64,000 nt of DNA, from positions 1,801,501-1,865,500 of the forward strand of contig AP018318.1 of NCBI GenBank assembly GCA_003990705.1. Direction: 5' to 3'. The translations under genes were made by a program, and so were the position numbers. Below, in pieces: positions 57,421 through 64,000 of this stretch. The notes beneath the pieces are model-generated. The model saw only the letters and a list, made by a program, of their open reading frames with translations. It did not search any database and was not told the origin of the DNA. Numbering within the stretch: the first letter of the stretch is position 1; each line of letters starts with the position of its first letter. The DNA comes from Nostoc sp. HK-01. Its GTDB lineage: Bacteria > Cyanobacteriota > Cyanobacteriia > Cyanobacteriales > Nostocaceae.

Positions 57421-58290
57421 ATGAGCATAAAAGTTATGATACGAAGTGGGCGATCGCTATTCATCATCTCTATTACAATTATCAGTATCATCACACTGCT
57501 AACTCTTACAAATTTTCCAGGTATCTCTGCAAACTCAAAAGTTAATCAACACCCCTCAGTGATTGCTCAAAGTATTAATTTTGAGACTTATTTCAAAGAA
57601 TTAGGCATTGAAGGATCAATTTTAATTTACGACCAAAATAACCAGAAATTTTACCAACATAATGCCTCTCGCAATTCTACAGCCTTTCTTCCTGCTTCGA
57701 CTTTCAAAATCTTAAATTCTCTAATTTCATTAGAAACTGGAGTGATTAAAGATGAAATTGCTATTTTGACTTGGGATGGAATTGTGCGAGAATTCCCGAC
57801 TTGGAACCGAGATACTAATATGCGACAAGCATATAAAGACTCAACCGTGTGGTTTTATCAAGTCTTAGCACGGCGAATTAGTCATGAGAGAATGCAGCAA
57901 TTCATCAATCAAGTTGGTTACGGAAACCGTCAAATTGGCACACCAGAACAAATAGATAAATTTTGGCTATCTGGCCCTTTACAAATTACCCCCAAACAAC
58001 AAATTGAATTCCTCCAACGGCTTTATCGTAGAGAATTACCTTTTTCTCAACGCACATTCGATTTAGTGCAAGACATCATGATATTGGAGAAAACACCTAA
58101 TTATATTCTGCGAGCTAAGACAGGTTGGGCAACTAGTGTAAAACCTAACATTGGCTGGTTTGTGGGATATTTAGAACAAAATAATAACGTTTATTTCTTC
58201 GCGACTAATATCTATATGAAAGATGCTGCGGATGCGCCTAAACGAATTGAATTAACTCGGCGTAGTTTCAAAGCTTTAGGATTACTCTAA
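57421..58290 (+). CDS. Class D beta-lactamase (OXA-like)
   Basis: A 289-residue exported serine beta-lactamase. All family motifs are present: S93-T-F-K96 (PASTFK), S141-T-V143, Y167-G-N169 with Trp182 (FWLSGPL) and K233-T-G-W236. A hydrophobic N-terminal segment (FIISITIISIITLLTLT) serves as leader or anchor. These signatures predict an acyl-enzyme that hydrolyses penicillins; some related cyanobacterial proteins may instead act in cell-wall metabolism. Intrinsic chromosomal gene; no resistance context. Confidence 0.88.
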   Translation: MSIKVMIRSGRSLFIISITIISIITLLTLTNFPGISANSKVNQHPSVIAQSINFETYFKELGIEGSILIYDQNNQKFYQHNASRNSTAFLPASTFKILNSLISLETGVIKDEIAILTWDGIVREFPTWNRDTNMRQAYKDSTVWFYQVLARRISHERMQQFINQVGYGNRQIGTPEQIDKFWLSGPLQITPKQQIEFLQRLYRRELPFSQRTFDLVQDIMILEKTPNYILRAKTGWATSVKPNIGWFVGYLEQNNNVYFFATNIYMKDAADAPKRIELTRRSFKALGLL

Positions 58291-58324
58291 ACTTGCCTAC
58301 TCTACATAAAGTACAGATTTAGCT

Positions 58325-58726
58325 GTGATTAATTTTATGCTTTCACTTCTAACTATTGGATTCTTCTTCATAGTAGGCTTGATTGTTGTCGAAACAATCC
58401 AAAAATTACATCCCGCTAATCCAATAATCAATCCAATTTGGGAAGCGATTTGTCTAGGAATTACTAGTATATTTTGGGTGTTGCTGCAAAGCTGGCTTTT
58501 TCGTGAAGTAAAAATTAATTTAGGATGGGTGATTTTTTTGGCTATTTTTGGTTCTGTGCTGGCGATGACATTATCTCTCATCTTTTGGTATTTTCAAGAT
58601 TCAACTGGTAAGAGTAAATATACTTTGCGTAATGCTCATATATTAATAGGAATGTATCGGTTTGTACTCTACGGTATTAGCATTATCTTTGGAGTATTTT
58701 TATCCCAGATTACAAGCTCAAATTAA
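58325..58726 (+). CDS. Four-helix membrane protein, hypothetical
   Basis: From GTG 58325 (or ATG 58337) about 133 residues with four hydrophobic helices: MLSLLTIGFFFIVGLIVVE, AICLGITSIFWVLLQSWLF, LGWVIFLAIFGSVLAMTLSL, and FVLYGISIIFGVFLS. No recognised family. It follows the beta-lactamase by 34 bases and may share its transcript. Confidence 0.65.
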   Translation: MINFMLSLLTIGFFFIVGLIVVETIQKLHPANPIINPIWEAICLGITSIFWVLLQSWLFREVKINLGWVIFLAIFGSVLAMTLSLIFWYFQDSTGKSKYTLRNAHILIGMYRFVLYGISIIFGVFLSQITSSN

Positions 58727-59018
58727 AGTCAGATAAATATCAACGAACTATCATTTTTTATCGGCATTTATCTATTGATTTCCAAAAACATAATTTTGTC
58801 TAATCCTTACTCAAGCTTGTTTTAAGCTACAAACAAACATCAATAATTAAATTATGTTTAATATTTTTTTGTAAAAAAAACAGCATTTTACCATTTAATT
58901 TCATAGTAATTATTGGCAAGGACGGTAAATTTACTGCTTAAAACCTGAGAGTCAAGGTTTTAACAGTTAATGCTGTCAAAAATAGGGAATTTTAAATTTA
59001 TTTGTGGAGAAAATACTT

Positions 59019-60503
59019 ATGCCCATTAATGATACTAGTAAAGCATTACTTTCTCATAACGGGCTAAACTCACATCTACTCTCCTCAGCAGATACTTTTC
59101 ATACTGAAAATAAATCTAATTCGTATCTTAGTAGCAGTAGTTATTACCAAACTAGCAATGCAAAAACAAGTACAGCAACTACTAAAAACTATAGTTCCAC
59201 TACTGGATCTGGGTTAGTAAATGCAGCGGCGGCTGTGGCTAAAGCTGCGGGTAAAAGTACCTTTGCAGATGTTCCCAATTCAGGAGGTAATAACTGGGGG
59301 GCTGACCTTGTAAACGCTCCAGAAGCTTGGAATAATGGGTATACAGGAAAGGGTGTTGTTGTTGCGGTTATAGATACTGGGGTTGATTACAATCACGATG
59401 ATCTAAAAAATAATATTTGGACTAATACTAAAGAAATTGCTGGTAATGGCATAGATGATGATGGCAATGGTTATATTGATGATGTTCGTGGTTGGAATTT
59501 TAACGATAACAATAACAACACCTTAGACAAAAACGGCCACGGTACTCATGTATCTGGAACTATTGCAGGAGAAAAAAATAATTATGGTGTAACTGGTATT
59601 GCTTATAATGCCAAAATTATGCCAGTAAAAGTTTTAAATGACTCTGGTTCTGGTTCTTATAGTGCGATCGCAAATGGCATTTATTATGCAGCGAATAATG
59701 GCGCTAATGTGATCAACCTCAGCCTAGGTGGTAGTTTTTCTAACAAGACTCTGCAAAATGCAATTGAGTATGCCAATCGTAAAGGCGTAGTGGTGGTGAT
59801 GGCGGCTGGTAATGATGGCAGTTCTCAACCAAATTATCCGGCTCGTTACGCCAAAAATACAGGAATTGCTGTGGGTGCAGTGGATAGAAACAATAACTTG
59901 GCTAATTTTTCTAATCGCTCTGGAACAAATCAACTTGCTTATGTTACAGCCCCAGGAGTTGATGTCTATTCCACAGTGCCAAATAATCAGTATGCTTCTT
60001 ACAGTGGTACATCTATGGCAAGTCCTCACGTAGCTGGAGTAGTTGCGTTGATGTTGAGTGCTAACCGTAGCTTAACTCCTGCACAGGTTCGGCAAATCAT
60101 TACAGATACCGCCGGAAATAATACCCAAGCTGCAACTACTAGTTCTAAGAATGCTGCAATTAGCACTAGCTCAATAAAACAGCAAGCGATCGCATCATCT
60201 AATTATCAACTATCAAATTCCACTTTCAAGGTTGACAATAGCTCTTTGTCAGATATCCACGCTTCTGCTAAACTTACTAACCACGCTGCTGCAACTAGTT
60301 CTGCGACTCAGTTCCACTACTACAACAACGGTATCAGTATTAAGAGTTACAACAGTACCGATGAAGAAACTCCAAATGATAGCCCAACTGATAGTCCTAC
60401 CAATGGTAATAATGGTGATCTGGGCAAATTTTTAGATCGGCTAGATCAACTGCAAAAACAACTAGACGAATACCGCCGATTTTTGGGCTTATCTAATAGC
60501 TAA
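59019..60503 (+). CDS. Subtilisin-like (S8) serine protease
   Basis: Start at ATG 59019, with GGAG 8-9 bases upstream, rather than the GTG at 59004. The 494-residue protein has a Ser-rich N-terminal about 85 residues without classical signal peptide, then the S8 domain with D119 (VIDTGVD), H174 (GHGTHVSG) and S332 (GTSMASPHVAG). The C-terminal about 115 residues are Ser/Thr/Asn-rich and end in a helical tail. A terminator follows at 60527. Secretion may use another export route. Confidence 0.87.
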   Translation: MPINDTSKALLSHNGLNSHLLSSADTFHTENKSNSYLSSSSYYQTSNAKTSTATTKNYSSTTGSGLVNAAAAVAKAAGKSTFADVPNSGGNNWGADLVNAPEAWNNGYTGKGVVVAVIDTGVDYNHDDLKNNIWTNTKEIAGNGIDDDGNGYIDDVRGWNFNDNNNNTLDKNGHGTHVSGTIAGEKNNYGVTGIAYNAKIMPVKVLNDSGSGSYSAIANGIYYAANNGANVINLSLGGSFSNKTLQNAIEYANRKGVVVVMAAGNDGSSQPNYPARYAKNTGIAVGAVDRNNNLANFSNRSGTNQLAYVTAPGVDVYSTVPNNQYASYSGTSMASPHVAGVVALMLSANRSLTPAQVRQIITDTAGNNTQAATTSSKNAAISTSSIKQQAIASSNYQLSNSTFKVDNSSLSDIHASAKLTNHAAATSSATQFHYYNNGISIKSYNSTDEETPNDSPTDSPTNGNNGDLGKFLDRLDQLQKQLDEYRRFLGLSNS

Positions 60504-60526
60504 TATGAGAAAATCTAGCTTGACTT

Positions 60527-60566
60527 AAAAAGTAATTGAGAATAACTTTCTCATTTACTTTTTTGT
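60527..60566 (+). terminator. Intrinsic terminator of the protease gene
   Basis: AAAAAGTAA-T-TGAGA pairs with TCTCA-T-TTACTTTTT around a short loop, ending in a T-run (60558-60564). Confidence 0.8.
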
Positions 60567-60726
60567 TATTAGCATAATATTAAAAAAACCTTGCGGGAAA
60601 GTTAGAAGTAATTTTTATGACTTATTATTTTTGCCAAGCCTAAAATCAAAAAAACAATATCTAAAAGCAATCTTATAAATTGGCAAAGGTGTTGGGAAAG
60701 GTTATACCAATTATCTATATTTGTGC

Positions 60727-61293
60727 ATGAATAGCGCTCAATTTAATGTTGAATACCATGTTACGGCCGTGATTACTCATTTAATCAAAGTAGGTCGAGA
60801 GGAAGAATATGAGGAATGGATGCGCGGTATTATTCCCGTAGCGAGGACTTTTCCAGGACACTTGGGAGTGAATGTTCTCAGACCCCAAAAAGGTGTGCAT
60901 TCAGAGTACATCATTGTCCTCCATTTTGATCACCACAAGAATCTACAAGCATGGTTAGAGTCAGATGTGCGCCAGGAGTTGATTGAACGGGCTAAACCCT
61001 TGATTCAAGCACCGGAGGATGTACAAATTCTCACTGGTTTAGAAACTTGGTTTGAATTGCCTAGACGCTCTCAAAAATCTCCACCAAAGCGTTACAAAAT
61101 GGTGTTATTGACTTGGTTAGGAGTGTTTGTAACAATCTCAATTGTCAGTCGTTTACTCAGTCCTTTATTGACACCTTTACCCATGTTGCTGGCACAAGTG
61201 ATTACTATCGGTGTTGTGGTTTGGATATTAACTTATCTGTTAATGCCTCAGTTAACAAGATTTTTTTACAAGTGGCTATATCCCACTACCTAA
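60727..61293 (+). CDS. Antibiotic biosynthesis monooxygenase-domain membrane protein
   Basis: Start at ATG 60727, 188 residues. The ABM-type domain spans about 8-110 (AVITHLIKVGREEEYEEWMRG, FPGHLGVNVLRPQ, LHFDHHKNLQAWLES). Two membrane helices follow (LLTWLGVFVTISIVSRLL and VITIGVVVWILTYLLM). The ABM-plus-two-helix architecture is common in bacteria, function unknown. First of three closely spaced plus-strand genes. Confidence 0.8.
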   Translation: MNSAQFNVEYHVTAVITHLIKVGREEEYEEWMRGIIPVARTFPGHLGVNVLRPQKGVHSEYIIVLHFDHHKNLQAWLESDVRQELIERAKPLIQAPEDVQILTGLETWFELPRRSQKSPPKRYKMVLLTWLGVFVTISIVSRLLSPLLTPLPMLLAQVITIGVVVWILTYLLMPQLTRFFYKWLYPTT

Positions 61294-61338
61294 ATCAAGG
61301 CCTTCGCAATTAATAATGTCATAATTAATAAAAAGGTC

Positions 61339-61824
61339 ATGCCATCTGAACAAAACAAATCTATTGTACTGCAAATGTATAAGTTCTTTGACGAAGGTGA
61401 TTTAGCAGCAGTACAGGAATTTCTTGCACCAAATTTTGTGGCTCATATCCCAGGTGCTACCGAATCACTCAATCGGAAAGCATTCATACAGTCTGTACTA
61501 GGAGTTTTTCGTTCTGCTTTCCCTGATGGAATTCATCAGTTTGAAGATGTGATTGCTGAAGGCGATAGAGTAGTCACGCGTGGAATTTTTAGTGGTACTC
61601 ATCGTGGTGAATTACAAGGTATTCCTCCCACAAACAAACAAATAATCATCCCCTTCTTTCATATTGATCGCATCGTGGATGATCAACTCGTAGAACACTG
61701 GGGTCAAAGTGACTTGCTCGGTTTAATGCAGCAAGTGGGCATAATTTATCTACCAAGTGCAGGCTTAATCTTCCGAAAATTATCTTGGGCGATCGCTACT
61801 AGCATCAACAAGCGCCTGGGATAA
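61339..61824 (+). CDS. SnoaL-like ester cyclase family protein
   Basis: A 161-residue NTF2-like protein. It has VLQMYKFFDEGDLAAVQEFL, DVIAEGDRVVTRGIFSGTH, IIIPFFHIDRIVDDQLVEHW, the usual SnoaL pattern with the conserved H and D in the active-site cone. The family includes polyketide cyclases but most members are uncharacterised. 45 bases after the ABM gene. Confidence 0.82.
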   Translation: MPSEQNKSIVLQMYKFFDEGDLAAVQEFLAPNFVAHIPGATESLNRKAFIQSVLGVFRSAFPDGIHQFEDVIAEGDRVVTRGIFSGTHRGELQGIPPTNKQIIIPFFHIDRIVDDQLVEHWGQSDLLGLMQQVGIIYLPSAGLIFRKLSWAIATSINKRLG

Positions 61825-61860
61825 AAAGATATCATTAAGTGTGCATTGTGAATTGTTGAT

Positions 61861-62913
61861 ATGCTTACTCTGTCTCCTAGCCTGCAAGCTAGACTCTCCC
61901 AACCTTTAAAAATCGGCTCTTTTGAAGTTAAAAGCCGGGTTCTGCAATCGCCTTTATCTGGGGTGACAGATTTGGTGTTTCGTCGTCTGGTGCGTCGCTA
62001 TGCACCAGATTCGATGATGTATACCGAAATGGTCAACGCCACGGGACTGCACTATGTGAAGCAGTTACCTAAAATCATGGAAGTTGACCCCAACGAACGC
62101 CCAATTAGCATTCAGTTATTTGACTGTCGCCCTGATTTTTTAGCCGAAGCTGCTATTAAAGCTGTGGCTGAAGGGGCTGATACTGTTGATATTAATATGG
62201 GATGTCCGGTAAATAAAATTACCAAAAATGGTGGTGGTTCTTCGCTGTTGCGTCAGCCGGAAGTTGCTGAAGCAATTGTGCGGGAAGTGGTGAAAGCTGT
62301 GGATGTACCAGTCACAGTCAAAACCCGGATTGGCTGGAATGACAAGGAAATCACTATTCTCGACTTTGCCAAGCGGATGGAAGATGCTGGGGCGAAAATG
62401 ATTACTGTGCATGGACGCACCCGCGCTCAAGGTTACAATGGTAACGCCCGTTGGGAATGGATAGCGCGTGTGAAAGAGGTGCTGTCGATACCTGTAATTG
62501 GCAATGGCGATATATTTTCTGTGGAAGCAGCGGTGAGATGCTTAGAAGAAACTGGCGCTGATGGTGTGATGTGTTCGCGCGGAACTTTGGGTTATCCCTT
62601 TTTGGTAGGCGAAGTTGACCACTTTTTGAAAACAGGGGAACTTTTAGCGCCACCAACGCCCATTCAGCGCTTAGAATGCGCCAGAGATCATTTACAAGCT
62701 TTATGGGAATATAAAGGCGATCGCGGTGTCCGTCAAGCCCGTAAACACATGACTTGGTACGCTAAAGGATTCGTCGGTGCAGCCGAGTTGCGCGGACAGT
62801 TAAGTTTAATTGAAACAGTCCAGCAAGGTTTAGATTTAATTGACCGCGCCACTGACAAATTAGCATCCGGCTATGAACTGCTAGAAGAAGCCACTAATTT
62901 TCAAATGGCATAA
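61861..62913 (+). CDS. tRNA-dihydrouridine synthase (DusB type)
   Basis: The 350-residue flavoenzyme reduces uridines in tRNA. It shows the FMN barrel marks: LQSPLSGVTDLVFRRLVRRY, YTEMVNATGL, INMGCPVNKITKNGGGSSLL with the catalytic Cys of GCP, VTVKTRIGWND, TVHGRTRAQGY and PVIGNGDIFSVEAA. It is the last gene of the ABM-SnoaL-dus group, starting 36 bases after the SnoaL stop. Confidence 0.9.
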   Translation: MLTLSPSLQARLSQPLKIGSFEVKSRVLQSPLSGVTDLVFRRLVRRYAPDSMMYTEMVNATGLHYVKQLPKIMEVDPNERPISIQLFDCRPDFLAEAAIKAVAEGADTVDINMGCPVNKITKNGGGSSLLRQPEVAEAIVREVVKAVDVPVTVKTRIGWNDKEITILDFAKRMEDAGAKMITVHGRTRAQGYNGNARWEWIARVKEVLSIPVIGNGDIFSVEAAVRCLEETGADGVMCSRGTLGYPFLVGEVDHFLKTGELLAPPTPIQRLECARDHLQALWEYKGDRGVRQARKHMTWYAKGFVGAAELRGQLSLIETVQQGLDLIDRATDKLASGYELLEEATNFQMA

Positions 62914-63558
<645 letters not shown>

Positions 63559-63633
63559 GGAATTGAGAAATTTATCGCAAATTTCTCATCAGACTCAAAA
63601 TTAACTGTCTCCATAGCAAGCTTTTTTAGCATC

Positions 63634-63658
63634 GTAGGGTGGGTACTGCCCACCTTAC
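63634..63658. repeat. GGTGGG/CCCACC hairpin repeat
   Basis: GTAGGGTGGG (63634-63643) pairs with CCCACCTTAC (63649-63658) with one G-T pair. It is of the same type as the hairpin at 28723 and lies between psaC and its terminator. Confidence 0.6.
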
Positions 63659-63713
63659 TAGGTGACTTTTAAGCGTACAACTTCAAAAACCATAAAAATA
63701 CCTTAGTGGCAGA

Positions 63714-63739
63714 AGGAGCATCTTGCTCCTTTTTTTTTG
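63714..63739 (+). terminator. Strong intrinsic terminator after psaC
   Basis: AGGAGCA (63714-63720), loop TCT, TGCTCCT (63724-63730), then an unbroken T-run to 63738. Confidence 0.88.
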
Positions 63740-63854
63740 AGGAAATAGCCCAGAAATTCCCTATTTCCCACCTGCAAAACTTGTGACAAAACCCCAGCTT
63801 TGTGCTAAACACTATACTGGATCTAATAATCCTAAAACCAGAATGGTGTGAGCA

Positions 63855-64000
63855 ATGTGTGGAATCGTTGGGTATATAGGCACTCAAGCAGCAACAGAAA
63901 TTTTACTGTCTGGTCTGGAAAAACTAGAGTATAGAGGCTACGATTCCGCAGGAATAGCCACAATTTGGGAAGGTGAAGTTAATTGCATCAAAGCAAAAGG
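63855..64000 (+). CDS. glmS: Glutamine-fructose-6-phosphate aminotransferase, N-terminal start only
   Basis: From ATG 63855 the frame runs to the window end: [20 protein letters not shown] and [13 protein letters not shown]. This is the class II glutamine amidotransferase start with catalytic Cys2, as in GlmS, the first enzyme of hexosamine synthesis. The 48 codons seen are not enough to show the isomerase half. Confidence 0.9.
   Translation, partial: MCGIVGYIGTQAATEILLSGLEKLEYRGYDSAGIATIWEGEVNCIKAK

Overview
The window comes from a filamentous, probably heterocystous, cyanobacterium of the Nostoc/Anabaena/Calothrix type. Evidence: PSI genes psaK and psaC; both protochlorophyllide reductases (dark-operative chlL/chlN and light-dependent por); very frequent HIP1 octamers (GCGATCGC); a stand-alone Mo-nitrogenase C-terminal-type domain protein; TIGR02450 and DUF5331 proteins; and GC-rich intergenic repeat modules typical of Nostocales. 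It is ordinary chromosome with one clear accessory patch at about 12.9-18.5 kb and smaller accessory spots.

Layout. 0-2.3 kb: NAD-cofactor operon on the minus strand (pncB, nadD, partial Nudix gene). 2.7-7.5 kb: a 50-aa conserved-looking protein, secreted dienelactone hydrolase, M3 oligopeptidase, psaK, a cupin and a Mo-nitro_C protein. 8.3-11.7 kb: chlL - DUF5331 - chlN. 12.9-18.1 kb: an LRR-Roc-COR (ROCO) protein with a fused 134-residue tail, a 12-copy 21-bp tandem array, and a complete 1643-bp insertion sequence with inverted repeats, a 9-bp target duplication and a transposase split at an A9 run. 19.1-26.1 kb: histidine-decarboxylase-like enzyme plus SDR, a permease-PAS-GGDEF-EAL fusion, Xaa-Pro aminopeptidase. 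26.5-33.2 kb: FG-GAP/VCBS repeat protein, por, gluconokinase, glycosyltransferase, HMA_2-like protein. 34.8-38.8 kb: a two-component system facing a set of small secreted proteins and an intradiol dioxygenase, with a shared operator-like motif ATTACA-N4-TGTAAT. 39.3-46.6 kb: desaturase/SDR fusion, DUF1345 protein, two paralogous PAS histidine kinases, one with a degenerate ATPase. 46.8-56.9 kb: MerR regulator with its own operator, tRNA-Arg(CCG), M23 peptidase, MidA-type methyltransferase, cysE, DUF72, orphan ParD-like protein, membrane GTPase. 57.1-64 kb: frameshifted Nif11-like leader remnant, class D beta-lactamase, subtilase, ABM and SnoaL proteins, tRNA-dihydrouridine synthase, psaC, start of glmS.

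How the genes work together. The clearest functional groups are NAD(P) salvage (pncB/nadD/Nudix), chlorophyll synthesis in dark and light (chlL/chlN and por) supplying PSI (psaK, psaC), and the local envelope-sensing regulon at 34.8-38.8 kb.

The best candidates for undescribed biology are: (1) the 34.8-38.8 kb regulon, where two target promoters share the same three-half-site layout with the same spacing; (2) the ROCO protein, whose C-terminal module carries its own Shine-Dalgarno and in-frame ATG; and (3) the 21-bp array beside it, in which each unit carries a near-palindromic 12-mer spaced at exactly two helical turns. Families and functions are assigned by reading motifs; no database search was run.
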